Source of the DNA: Amoebophrya sp. AT5.2
Taxonomy: Eukaryota > Sar > Dinophyceae > Syndiniales > Amoebophryaceae
Length of the DNA: 24,807 bases
Assembly: GCA_005223375.1 (NCBI GenBank)
Contig: RXOD01004285.1
Span: 1-24,807, forward strand
Reading direction: 5' to 3'
The notes beneath the pieces are model-generated. The model saw only the letters and a list, made by a program, of their open reading frames with translations. It did no database searches and was not told the DNA's origin. Made by a program: the position numbers and the translations under genes. Below, in pieces: positions 1 to 9,892 of this stretch (its first letter is position 1; every line of letters starts with the position of its first letter).

Positions 1-951
1 TCGGTCTGCGCAATCGGCGAATCTATCATCTACCTGGCGGAAATGCCGCCGAAAATGGGTTTTTCACCCCTCTAATACTGCTGCGGACCGGCGAGTGACG
101 TGTACAGCAGAAACCAGCGGGAGCTTCTCAGCCTCAGCGAGGTGATCTACGGCGCGTGCGCGCGCAAAACCCTGTACGCGCACTGCTTCAAAGAAATAGT
201 GAAGGGGGTCGACGGGACGAGCACGAACGTGGTACATAGAAAGAAATCCTCTTCCGGTGGATCTGGATCCGGCGGAAATAATAAAAAACAGCCTCGTCTC
301 GGGGAGGAGCAGGTGGAAGATGCGGACCTCCAGAGAGGTATCCTGCAGCCCGAGCAATTCGAGCGGATGCTGCAGGAGGCGCTGCAGCAGTGCGTGAAGA
401 ACGGGGATTTGGACCTTGGGGAGATCCATCTTGCGGCGCAAGCGGTGATGCAGGGACTGGACCATGAGCAGACCGGGTTTATAGCGATGAACGAATACGT
501 GGAGTCGTGCTCGTTCGGGGAAAAAATCACCGCCAACGAGCTGGGGAAGCTGTTCGACAAAGACAGAAAGCGGGGGGTACTGGAGAGGCTGATGACGGAC
601 AGAAAAACACAACACCTACTGGAAATGGCGACGGAAGAAGGAGCGGCCATGTGGAAAGAATGGCGGGCGTCGCTGAACAGGGGTACCAACTACAACTACA
701 ACTCCTGGGATAATAATTGGGCCCAGGGCCAGGAGGAAGGAGAAAATGCCGGGCAGTTTTGGAACGATCATTGGGATTGGGGAGACGATAACTATGAAGT
801 CGGCGAAGAAGCACAAGATGGCGCATCACCGGAATCGCAGGGGAAGCGCGCTGGCTTGGACGAAGTAGAGCTGGAGGATATGGCAGAAGGTGGAGATGAA
901 TGGGCACCAGCCCGAAGACCCTCGGCGTCGGCGGGCAAACGAACCGAGTAG
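1..951 (+). CDS. EF-hand-like protein, 3' part of gene (5' end outside window)
   Basis: Frame 1 is open from the window edge (IGESIIYLAEMPPKMG) to a TAA at 73-75. The same frame reopens and runs to the TAG at 949-951. A short intron of about 36-42 nt between roughly 50 and 95 would join the two parts in frame; CCGCCGA and CCGGCGA lie at its ends, and no GT-AG pair keeps the frame. The downstream part holds an EF-hand-like pair: a degenerate loop near NGDLDLGEI (nt ~400-425) and a better loop DHEQTGFIAMNE (nt ~460-495) with acidic or polar residues at positions 1, 3, 5 and 12 and Gly at 6. The tail is acidic and rich in Trp and Asn. A calcium-sensing role is inferred from the loop only. There is no ATG near the start of the long frame, so it is not a complete gene. 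Confidence 0.6.
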
Positions 952-1848
952 AGCAGAGGAAGCGGGTCAGCAGAATCATAGATACGAAAGCAAATACGGG
1001 TAGACAGAGTCTTGTGCACCTGTACGATGTCCTTCTAGTTCTACTTCTACTTGTACTATGCGTGGTTTAGTGTAAGTATGTTAAGTACGTTTGCTTCGCC
1101 AAATTCGTCACGGGAGCAGGATGAGGATCGTCCCCGGTACCCTAAACATACGCTCGGTTTTTTGTTTAAAAAGCGACAGCAGGTGTAGCCCCACTACTTG
1201 CCTCTCGCATGAACTTCACTCGCCATCACTGTATGAAGCCACGGTTGGCACAACGACAGCCCGGCATCAACCACAAACTTTGAAATCTTGCACCACGGTC
1301 TTGCTGAATACAACGAACCTCAGTGAACAAGATGAATGAATTTTCGAGCGATATCTGTGGAGGAAGCAAGTCAGTGTAACTACGAACGTGAACGTGATCA
1401 CTTTCTTTACCTGTCACCCAGCGCACTGACAGCTGTCTTGTTCCCCAACCCTTTCGGGTTTCTAATGATCATACATCACCTCACGCCTAGTGTTAAGAGC
1501 GCGTACCCATTCCTTCGTCATTGACATGCACATCGTCTACGTCTTTGCTCCGCCTTAGAAGAGGTACACGTAGGCCCATCGGTCACCCTGTACGATTTTG
1601 ATCTTCATTTCGGACATTTCTAGCCGTACTCGCTCGTGCGAGTATTTTTCGATCGCAGAGGCAGGATTCGCACCCGTTGTAAGGAGATGATTTATTACGG
1701 AGCAACTTCGTGCTTCTTCATATTAGCGGATTCTAATATCATTCTATAGTTTCTACTTTCAGAATCAGATCCAAATGAAGATCTGTTAAGATAAAGTCGC
1801 AGTGCCGCAGTCCGAGTCGCAGAATGAACAGACGCAAAAACTGACATC
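952..1848. other. Intergenic region
   Basis: About 900 bases with no convincing coding frame. The short frames here lack sensible composition. There are pyrimidine-rich tracts and a short tRNA T-arm lookalike near 1660-1680 that does not fold into a tRNA. Just before the next ATG there are CAG trinucleotides (around 1805-1825) that could serve as 5' splice-leader acceptor sites if this organism trans-splices. That is inference only. Confidence 0.5.
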
Positions 1849-4800
1849 ATGGCAAAGCCCGGCCCCTCCATGAGTTCTGTGCAGCAGCAGATGGCCATCG
1901 TTGCCCCCCTGGCTCGCGACATACTGCGACAGGGGAAGCGCGAAGATGTCACAGTCAAGATTGCCCTTCGTGGCTTGGGCCTCCCCTCGTCGTTCCTCGC
2001 TGCCCTCGATAACGACACGGAGGACTACGACATCCTTCGGGAGATCTACTTGCGGTTCCACGTTGAAAACACCTATGACGAGGACAGAGGTTTGGATCAC
2101 ATGTTCGAGGTGATTGCAAAAGACCTCGGTGGCGCCGTCACTGCTTCTCGCGTCAAGCAGGTGCATACCCTTGTATGTGCCTGTTTCACGCGGACCTTGG
2201 CTGGTAAAGAACAGCTTGACGATTTTGAAGTACAGGTGAGTCGGCTGCAGGCTGTTAAAGAGAACCAGTGGGTGACGCTTGACAACGGAGACAAAATAAT
2301 GGTGTGTCCGCATTTCAAGGAGTTTTGTGCCGCGTGCAAGACGGACCTGCGTTTAGACAACCAGAGCGGGTCGCGAACAGTGCAGCGGGCGCAAAAAAGC
2401 GTGAAGAAAGAGCAGCGCGGCGCAGAAGAGCAGCTGGAGTGGCGTGCGTTCTTGACGCAGTTACAGCAAAACACCGAGGAGCAGTGGAAGTACGAGGCCG
2501 CGACTCTTTTCGATCGTATTGTCGGGGCGCAGCCGGGCAGCGCGGATGCAAACCTTACGAACTCAAAAATCGCAGACCGCCTGAAAATGTCAGAAAAGCA
2601 GGTGAAAAGCTTTCGGCAAAAGTACAATGCGAAGAGAAAAAAGGTATTTTCGACGCCGGTTGGCGAAGCACCTGCACTTCATCTTGATGGTGAGGACGAG
2701 GAAAAGACCGAGGAAGATGTTAGCTGCAAAGAGACCGGTGACGTCAGGAGCATTGCAGTAGCGACGAAAAGCGAAAGCCAAACGCCGGCGCGCCTTGAGC
2801 AGCGTCCCTTCGTATCATCGAGAACCGATATCAGCCACTACCTCAAAGACTTTCCGTCGCAACTCGTGTCCATGGAATTGCTCAGCGCCGAATCCGTGGA
2901 CCAGATTGTAGTGAAACGCCATACGGAAGAAGAAGTCTACTACGACATCAGGCTGCGGGAATATGGGCGCGCGCCGAAAGTTGATGATGACATCGTCGAG
3001 GACGCGCTGCTTGCAGCGCGTCTGACGAATAGTCCGCTCCTGTTCGTGATGCTTGAACTAGTCTTCGGCAAACGCATTGAGTGCCTCGTCGGCGTGGAGG
3101 ATAAGATCCTCGCTTCTGAGGTTCTAAGCGCCTACTACTATGGGGTAGGCTCGTTCTTTGAAGCCCTCTATGTGCAGGAAGAGCCGGCGCGAAAGAAGCA
3201 GCTGTGGCGAAAAGCAGCCAACAACTTCGGCAAGGTGGTCTTGGAGCTGGAGGGGGATCCGGGCCGGCGATTGCGATCGGTGTGGTACTTGTTTCGCATG
3301 CTGCGTTTGATCGTGCACAACGACAAACTGGACCGCTACCTCGACCACATTCGCAAGCAGCTCGCGGAGACACTCGAACTGAAAACCAGCAACAAGAAGA
3401 AAGGAAAAGAAGCGCACGCGGATACGGCCCCTCCAACATTAGAGAGCCGTCTCGTGCACCTTCACGTGGTTCTACATTTCGCAAAACTGAAATTCGAATC
3501 CCACCTGCGGAGCGACGCGCTGCTCGGATTTCAGCAGGCTGAGATGTTGCTTGAGAAGCTACTGGCGGAACATCCCGACGCAACCACATTGCTGCTCCCT
3601 GGAGGAGAAAAGCCGGCAAAACGCACGCCGCTGGAGTTCATGATGGAAAATAGAACGGAAACAGGCGGCTCCGTAGTGCTCGACAAGGCGCCCCAGCGAG
3701 ATCTCCGTGATTATCGTTGCGCGCTACACATTGTCCAGCTGCACCTGGCAGTACTGTACAAGGAGGCGCGCGACTTCGGTAGAAGCTACGAGTACTTCAA
3801 CCGACTGGAAAAGGCACTAAACCCTCCCCCCTTTGGCTACGGGGAGCGTGGGGAAACGGAGCAGATGTACGTCGGCGTCCAAAACGCGGCTAAAGTCGTC
3901 GGCAGGCGCTCCTGGAGCGGAATGGTGCGAATGCCCGGCTTCTTCGAGAATTCGCATGTCCCATTTCACTTCGAGCAGAGCTACATTCTGGAGCGTTACC
4001 GCGCCTTTGTAGCGCTCGGGCGTTGTCAGCTTGCGCATCTGTGGATTGACCACCACTTTGGTTGGTCCAAGCAGTACGCGAAACCGAAGATGCTGCGCGC
4101 GTATGCAGACTTCATCTGTAATCCGACGAGGAGTCGCCTGGAGCCGTCGTTCCGCCGCACGTTTGACGAGAACTTCAAACCGGACTTCGATACTGTCATG
4201 GATCAAATGGAGACAAAACTCGCTGGGGGTGAGGCTGCGGAGGAGATCTACAGTAACGAGCCCCGCAAAATCAACCCAGTCGAAAATGACGTCCTCTCAA
4301 AAATGTACTTCGATCTCCTTGCAGAGGAGGCTCTCCGGCAGGAGGACTACGTGGCGTGCGTTCGTGCTGCAGAGCGTAAGCTCACCTTTCTCGGCGGCGA
4401 GTGGGACCGCGTCGCCTGCTACCTCATTCTGCGGGCTTGCCTCGAGATGGCGGATAGGGTTGAGGGCGCAAAGCTCGGTCAAGAAAAGCTGAAAAAGCTG
4501 CGACTCGATTACCCCGGACAGATGCGGTATCACGAATACTTCTTCGTGCTCTACCTCGAAAACGAACTCACCACGTGCAGCGACGACGGATCGGATCGCG
4601 TTCTCTTCCGTATCAACAAGTTCAAAAAGCAGTTTCCACGTATGGTGGCCATGTCCAATATCAAGCAGAGTCGCGACTTCTTCGCTGCATACCAGGCTGA
4701 GTCTGAGCACCAGCTGCACAAGGCGTCGTCGTCGTCGAGCACAGCGATGAGTAGGAAAGGCAAAGTGGCGTTGGCGCGCGCAGTCGAGCTAGCTCGCCGC

Positions 4801-5901
4801 GCGACGAAATATTCCGAAGGTCGCCTGTGGTTAGCCGCGCTCCAGACCGCAACATCATTGCCTGACGATCTTGCAAAAATCTCCCTCACCGCCGAGGACC
4901 ACTTGGATCTGCTGTGTGCGTGTCAGATGAACATGTTGGATGGAGCTGTGGAATGTAAGCACGCGGCGGCCGGGGCAGCGGCAGAGGACGGCGATGACGG
5001 TGAATTGACGGTGCAGGAACTCGCCGAACAACTCGCCGCATGCAAGGACTCTCTCAGCTTCCGAACACGCCTGGCGACACTAATCGACTTGGAGCAGCGA
5101 AATGCCCGGCCAGACATCGATCTGGAAGGTAACCATCGACTGCCCGCGCTTGTGCCGGAGCACTACGTCTGGCAGAATTTTGATCCTGCCATCTGGCCGG
5201 AATTCGCGAAAAGGAAAAAGTATCAGTTCGTAGACTTGCCACGACGCCGGGAGGATCATATGGCAGGTGCCGCGGATGGAGCCGGAGGTGATGCCGCTCC
5301 GGCAGGTGGAGGCGGCGCGGCCACGGGCCGGAAGAGCGGTGGAAGCAGGATGAAAAATCGACGAACCGACCATCTCCAAGACACCACTTCTTCGAAGACC
5401 ACAACTACAAGCAACTCCGACTTTGGTTCACCGAAACAGGGCACTTCTTCATCTGCCTCGCCAGCGCTGGTGCTCACAGCCACCGAAGACCCGCAAGCTA
5501 AGGTGACCACGGAGAATGTCGACGCTTTCGCAGCGTCCGTCTTGGAGGCGGGCGCGAATGACAGAACGCTTTTTGACATTTCAGCCTTTCTCGAAGCTGG
5601 CAGCAAGTACTTCTGCGTCATCAGCAACCATCAAGGGATTGACAAGACCCGTCGGCTCGAATTCGTGCGCGCGATACGAAAAGGATTCGCGAGCAAAGCG
5701 AAGAAAAGTGTCGGGTTGAAGGTGGACCAGCACAAATTGATCAAAGTGAAAATCAACGGCGACCATCGGCTGTGGACGTCCACAGTTTTTGTGAACAGAT
5801 TTGGAAAGCGACTTTTGGTTTTTCGCCGAGAAGACGACCATGCAGGGATCGAACGGGCAAAAAACGCGACGAAAGCGAATATTCAGGTCGCCCGCGAGTG
5901 A
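1849..5901 (+). CDS. Large single-exon protein with Cys/His motif and helical-repeat-like middle, function unknown
   Basis: An uninterrupted 1350-residue frame opens with ATG in a good context (CATCATGG) and has no in-frame intron signs. Residues 1-120 are helical. A compact Cys/His cluster VCPHFKEFCAACKTDL lies at about 152-167 (C153, H155, C160, C163), which could bind one zinc ion and recalls MYND-like 'C.H....C..C' clusters. A helix-turn-helix-like stretch (SKIADRLKMSEKQVKSF) lies near 240. The long middle (about 380-1080) is rich in Leu/Ala/Tyr helices with TPR-like character. A low-complexity Ala/Gly/Ser linker follows (about 1137-1220), then a basic C-terminal domain. I considered a TPR subunit of an N-terminal acetyltransferase but saw no decisive signature, so I give no name. 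The lack of introns over 4 kb contrasts with the genes to its right. Confidence 0.85.
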   Translation: MAKPGPSMSSVQQQMAIVAPLARDILRQGKREDVTVKIALRGLGLPSSFLAALDNDTEDYDILREIYLRFHVENTYDEDRGLDHMFEVIAKDLGGAVTASRVKQVHTLVCACFTRTLAGKEQLDDFEVQVSRLQAVKENQWVTLDNGDKIMVCPHFKEFCAACKTDLRLDNQSGSRTVQRAQKSVKKEQRGAEEQLEWRAFLTQLQQNTEEQWKYEAATLFDRIVGAQPGSADANLTNSKIADRLKMSEKQVKSFRQKYNAKRKKVFSTPVGEAPALHLDGEDEEKTEEDVSCKETGDVRSIAVATKSESQTPARLEQRPFVSSRTDISHYLKDFPSQLVSMELLSAESVDQIVVKRHTEEEVYYDIRLREYGRAPKVDDDIVEDALLAARLTNSPLLFVMLELVFGKRIECLVGVEDKILASEVLSAYYYGVGSFFEALYVQEEPARKKQLWRKAANNFGKVVLELEGDPGRRLRSVWYLFRMLRLIVHNDKLDRYLDHIRKQLAETLELKTSNKKKGKEAHADTAPPTLESRLVHLHVVLHFAKLKFESHLRSDALLGFQQAEMLLEKLLAEHPDATTLLLPGGEKPAKRTPLEFMMENRTETGGSVVLDKAPQRDLRDYRCALHIVQLHLAVLYKEARDFGRSYEYFNRLEKALNPPPFGYGERGETEQMYVGVQNAAKVVGRRSWSGMVRMPGFFENSHVPFHFEQSYILERYRAFVALGRCQLAHLWIDHHFGWSKQYAKPKMLRAYADFICNPTRSRLEPSFRRTFDENFKPDFDTVMDQMETKLAGGEAAEEIYSNEPRKINPVENDVLSKMYFDLLAEEALRQEDYVACVRAAERKLTFLGGEWDRVACYLILRACLEMADRVEGAKLGQEKLKKLRLDYPGQMRYHEYFFVLYLENELTTCSDDGSDRVLFRINKFKKQFPRMVAMSNIKQSRDFFAAYQAESEHQLHKASSSSSTAMSRKGKVALARAVELARRATKYSEGRLWLAALQTATSLPDDLAKISLTAEDHLDLLCACQMNMLDGAVECKHAAAGAAAEDGDDGELTVQELAEQLAACKDSLSFRTRLATLIDLEQRNARPDIDLEGNHRLPALVPEHYVWQNFDPAIWPEFAKRKKYQFVDLPRRREDHMAGAADGAGGDAAPAGGGGAATGRKSGGSRMKNRRTDHLQDTTSSKTTTTSNSDFGSPKQGTSSSASPALVLTATEDPQAKVTTENVDAFAASVLEAGANDRTLFDISAFLEAGSKYFCVISNHQGIDKTRRLEFVRAIRKGFASKAKKSVGLKVDQHKLIKVKINGDHRLWTSTVFVNRFGKRLLVFRREDDHAGIERAKNATKANIQVARE

Positions 5902-6568
5902 AGGCCTCGCCAGATCACTCAGTAGCGTCCGCGTAGTCGTAGGATGATACGTGCGTACAACTTGGCGTTGGCAAAAGGTGGAAGCTCAACCTTGTATTCG
6001 TGTCCAACTTTTCGTTATACATACTTGCTTCGACGCGATATCTTTTTTTTCTTGCCTCAAATCAATTTATTACACACTCACTTCTTCTTGCTTCTACGAA
6101 GATTCCATGGAGCTGGCACACCCTTGTGCGATGGTCGCATCAGCAAGGGCGATCCTACCGTGTTCTGTTCGTGGTGGTTAAATCATTCGCCGTAACCGAT
6201 GTCGAGTCACATCCAAAAAACAACTTGATGTTGTCTAATGGACGAAGATAGCGCGAGCATCACGAGAGACAAGGAAGCTGCGAGAGAGTATACCGAAAAA
6301 GAGACGCGCTTTTTCCGTGCAATGAAACGATGCCCGATTTCATCCTGTCGTCCAATACGATTCGGCATAACGGTAATTGACGTCCAAAGTGAGAGCTCGC
6401 GCAGCCTGCATTCCATCCGCATCTCGTCACTTGTTCAACAAGAAGTTGGCTTTCACAGATAAGCCGCCGCCTAAATATTTATAGATACTTACACTGACTT
6501 GCTGCACTTGTTGCTGTCATATTTCATCAAGCGGGCTTAGTGTAGTTCGAGCTTTCAGTCATTGAAGG
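5902..6568. other. Intergenic region
   Basis: About 670 bases, T-rich near 6040-6100, with no credible coding frame and no RNA gene that I can recognise. It lies between two same-strand single-exon genes, so it must hold the 3' end of one transcript and the 5' end of the next. No clear poly(A) signal or promoter element stands out. Confidence 0.5.
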
Positions 6569-8080
6569 ATGCGTGTTTCGGGGCAAGGGCAACATGTTTT
6601 ACGCATTGCGAACAGACAAGTCTGTGGCAGAGGGCCTCTACTTTCCGCCCTGGTGAAGCAGCCACGCTGGCACCTCAGCGAGTGGAGTTGGGGCCGAGGA
6701 TACGGATATCAATATGCCACGCAGACTAGAGCGAAAGCTTCGACGCCGTCTGCCACGAGTGGCACGATTCACGCATCCGCAACTCAGAAGATGAGTACGA
6801 AAAGCCAGCTGCACGACATTGATTGCCGCGCCATGCAGTCGCACGCACTCTCGCTCGAGAGCAACGATCACCACGGGATAACCGCAACGAGCGCCGCCGC
6901 AAATAAATCTGGTGTGGACTTCTTTTGCATGGAAGTGGCCAGTATTGATCCGAGGCTCGATTTCTACACGCTGCCGTTTGCATGGCCTGCAACTGCCCTA
7001 GTTCGTGTGGGAAATGATGACTCGTGGATTGCCATCCTCATCCGAACATCTGTTGGGGCGAGTGGTCGGGGGCCCGCTAGACTGAAAACTTTCCGTCGCG
7101 AGCTCATCTACGAGTTTTCTGCGCGCCGGAACCCTGCACAGCTACCAGAATTTTGTGTCGTGGAGGGCGAGCAAAAGTTCTTCATCGGGCACGATGCACG
7201 CACGCGCAACGTGGCGCACACGCGCTTTCCAGCGAACCGCGAAGTAGGTCCAGGAGCGGTGGCAGAGGAGATTGTACGGCTTTGGGCACTCACTCCGCGT
7301 CGATCGAGGCATGACTCTATGCTCTACCTGCAGCAGTTCATGAGCCACCAGTGGGCGAATCAATGTCGTGGCATACTTGCTATCGATCAACTTTTTTACA
7401 CCGCACTGGGCCTCGAGCTTACCTTTCCGACTTTGGTTTGCCTACGTGGTGGGAGCACGTGCCGGGTTGGAAGCCACAGAGTGATGCACAAATTGCCGAC
7501 GAGTATCGATGACGGCGCCGTGCCAGGAAGGAAAATGAAGTTTGCTGCCTTTGCCGGCTCTAACAAAGAGCGTGCCTATACCGCCGATGAATTGAAAAAT
7601 CTCGATTTTTTGTGCGCGATAGATCTCTGTATTGAGACGAAGTCGCTTCGCGGATTCTGCATGTTTCCATCGATTTATTTTGATTCGCTGCAACTTCACC
7701 TCAACGCGCGGGTGACAACCACTGGCGTCCGCACACACACGGTGTTTTTTCCAGCAGATAAAGAACCAAAGTCGCCGTCTGCACGCACGAGACAGGCAGC
7801 GCAGCTCCCATTTTATGTATCTGCAGCGCCTGAGTGCAGGGCCTCGCAGCTGGAAAAACTCAAAAGGCTACTCACTACAGAAAACCCAAGTGCGGTTTCA
7901 CTGCCTGATCTTGGATCATCAAAACTCTTGCAACAAAAATCCATGGACGCGTCTTCATCGAGTCTTCCACCAACGGAGAGACCACTCCAGAAAACACGTC
8001 GCTCCAGACGCGCCCTCGTTGACATACTTCTGAAGTCACGAACTGCCAGTTGTGTTGAGGTGACGCGCCGCCAGCAGTAG
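6569..8080 (+). CDS. Unknown 503-residue protein, possible N-terminal organelle-targeting region
   Basis: A single frame runs from ATG 6569 to TAG 8078-8080. The first 75 residues are rich in Arg, Ser, Ala, Gly and Gln with almost no acidic residues, which could be a mitochondrial-type presequence; a second ATG at 6791 (MSTKSQLHD) could start a form without it. The centre (about residues 115-400) has ordered-looking sequence with scattered Trp, Cys and Phe, for example LDFYTLPFAWPATALVRV and QQFMSHQWANQCRGILAI. The C-terminal 80 residues are Ser/Arg-rich and probably disordered. I recognise no family and see no clear catalytic motif. Codon use is mixed and steady along the frame, which supports real coding, and there is no sign of an intron. 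Confidence 0.75.
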   Translation: MRVSGQGQHVLRIANRQVCGRGPLLSALVKQPRWHLSEWSWGRGYGYQYATQTRAKASTPSATSGTIHASATQKMSTKSQLHDIDCRAMQSHALSLESNDHHGITATSAAANKSGVDFFCMEVASIDPRLDFYTLPFAWPATALVRVGNDDSWIAILIRTSVGASGRGPARLKTFRRELIYEFSARRNPAQLPEFCVVEGEQKFFIGHDARTRNVAHTRFPANREVGPGAVAEEIVRLWALTPRRSRHDSMLYLQQFMSHQWANQCRGILAIDQLFYTALGLELTFPTLVCLRGGSTCRVGSHRVMHKLPTSIDDGAVPGRKMKFAAFAGSNKERAYTADELKNLDFLCAIDLCIETKSLRGFCMFPSIYFDSLQLHLNARVTTTGVRTHTVFFPADKEPKSPSARTRQAAQLPFYVSAAPECRASQLEKLKRLLTTENPSAVSLPDLGSSKLLQQKSMDASSSSLPPTERPLQKTRRSRRALVDILLKSRTASCVEVTRRQQ

Positions 8081-8390
8081 AGCACGAAGAAGGAGAAGCA
8101 GAGGGCTCCTTGCACGAAATCGCTTCTTCTAGCTTCACGACAGAGAGACTGACAAAAGCGAGGGAGAGGAGCAATGCGGCTAACGATACGCCTACGTGCA
8201 CGAGGAGAGCCAACCCTGATCAAAGACCATTCACCAAGTAGGAACGAATCTGAATCTGCCGCGCACATAAAGAAAAACTTCTACCCATGTTTGTAGATGC
8301 ATGTTGACAAAGTTGCTTTGACTTAAGGAATGTTTGCAATGAGCAAACCATTTTGCCAGGCTGAAAAATGTTGAAGCTATTATTTCGAGA
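8081..8390. other. Intergenic region upstream of the secreted lectin-like gene
   Basis: About 310 bases separate the stop of the 503-residue gene from the signal-peptide ATG. I see no coding frame with good composition, no hairpin with a U-run and no known RNA. It should contain the promoter of the long downstream gene, but I cannot point to an element. Confidence 0.4.
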
Positions 8391-9892
8391 ATGAAGCGTT
8401 TATTTCTCCTTGCGGAGACGATGAGTAGGGTGGCGACGTTGATTTTCGTCCTGGTGGAGGAGGTTTCCGCGGTGAAGGTGAATGTTATGAAATTAAAATA
8501 AATTGAAAAGCCAGCTATTTTTAGAAAGGCAACTTTACCAGGAAGCGACTGACTTTCCCAACCCCTCGGGACTACCTGAGCCTTACAGTAATCGCTTGTG
8601 GAACAGGAGGAGGAGGGACTAGGCTGTCCTGCTGCTGCTATGCAAGCTGCCGCTGCCAGGCTCCTTCTGCATCAGGAAGATGAGACAAAATTTTACGTTT
8701 CTGACCAATCAGCAACAGGAGCATCGTCTGCTCGGACCAATCAGCAAGCCATCATTCGGCCGACACGATGCTGATTGGTCCGAACGACCACCAGCAGGAC
8801 TGAGTAGCAGGATCACATTCGCGCATCCATTGCGCAGATCCATCGGCGGCTCCGAAACCTCGGTGATAGGCATCCATCGGTCCCTGCACCTGGCTGAGGC
8901 TGCTCCAGCTCCGGCGTTTATTTGTTAGATAAAATAATACACGCAGAGCCTTGTGGTCGTCTTTCTTAAAGAACCCAATAGCTGGCTCTGGCCCCGCCAC
9001 AGCGGTCGTTGACCTGAAGAGAAGGGCCGCCCCGGTGAGCCTAGTGAACCTCGGCAGTTCGGTCTCAGAAGAAGTCGAAAAAACACACAAGGTGGGCAAG
9101 GACGCAATGGAGTACGCTACGGAAATCGATGCCATCGCAGGAGACCGGTCGGGGTGTTGGCAGGAGGGAGTGATGAGCGTCACGGTGGACAACGTCGCAC
9201 AGGACCTGTCGTACGTCTCGTGCCCGGACGCAGACAACAACGTTCCGAGGTACGCCGGCACGCGCCAACAATGCTGCGGCGCCTTCTATGAAGAACAAAG
9301 GCAATCACGAGAGCCACCACTTCTACCAATGCCAGTCAACATTATAGCCATTGCATTCAACATTGCAGCTAGTAAACTTACACTTAGCTTGCTTCAGCTT
9401 CTAAACTAATAAGTAAAGTAGTGGGGGGGGCCAACGTTCAATCGGAAGAGGACAAGGTCCGGGTCTTCCGAGGACAAAAAACGTAGGAATCTGATGGTGC
9501 CTCCGGGCTTTGATTGTCCTCTGCTGGGGAGAGGGATGAAGCTCGGGGGCGGGGGCCTACGATCGCTCGTGTTCGTGTATGTGTGTGTCTACTAAAGTAG
9601 GTGGGTCTACTGTCGATCTCACTGGTCACTGGTGGGCCTCGAGGACGGTCGCCCTCTGGATAAGAGCGCGGGAGAGAGTATGCGGTGGACGCAGCCGGCG
9701 GCGAAAAGGGAGCAAACCGACCGCGTGAAGTTCGTGGTGTACGTCCCGGAAAACGTGTCGAAGCTCCAGTTTCAGGGCACCTTCGTGCCGGAAAACCCGC
9801 TAAAAACTACCGACTACCAGGGGGTCAACACGGCCTACCAGGACGACAGCATCTACCTAAAATGGGACGAACACAAAGAGGAAGAAACAACG
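8391..9892 (+). other. N-terminal exons of the lectin-like gene (signal peptide plus Cys block)
   Basis: Exon 1 (8391-8477) is a short frame, MKRLFLLAETMSRVATLIFV and on to ..VSAVK. It reads as a signal peptide from either ATG 8391 or ATG 8421. It ends at AAG|GTGAATG in phase 0. An acceptor TTCTTAAAG at 8971 restores phase 0 and opens NPIAGSGPATAVVDL. Exon 2 ends at CCGAG|GTACGCC (8478-style donor at 9250) in phase 2, and exon 3 opens after AAAGTAG at 9600 in the matching phase. The joined peptide runs VSCPDADNNVP-R-WVYCRSHW. Exon 3 continues to a GTACTACC donor at 9893. Both sides of the 9250-9600 intron show AG|GT. The fold of this block is unknown. Confidence 0.6.

Noticed and set aside
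1655..1735. Possible minus-strand tRNA (GGGTGCGAATCC-like T-arm)
   Set aside because: The T-loop lacks TTC, the stem has mismatches, and no acceptor partner or anticodon arm can be built at the right spacing.
1849..5901. Assignment as the TPR auxiliary subunit of an N-terminal acetyltransferase
   Set aside because: The helical middle is suggestive, but the N-terminal Cys/His motif and overall length do not fit and no signature stretch was recognised.
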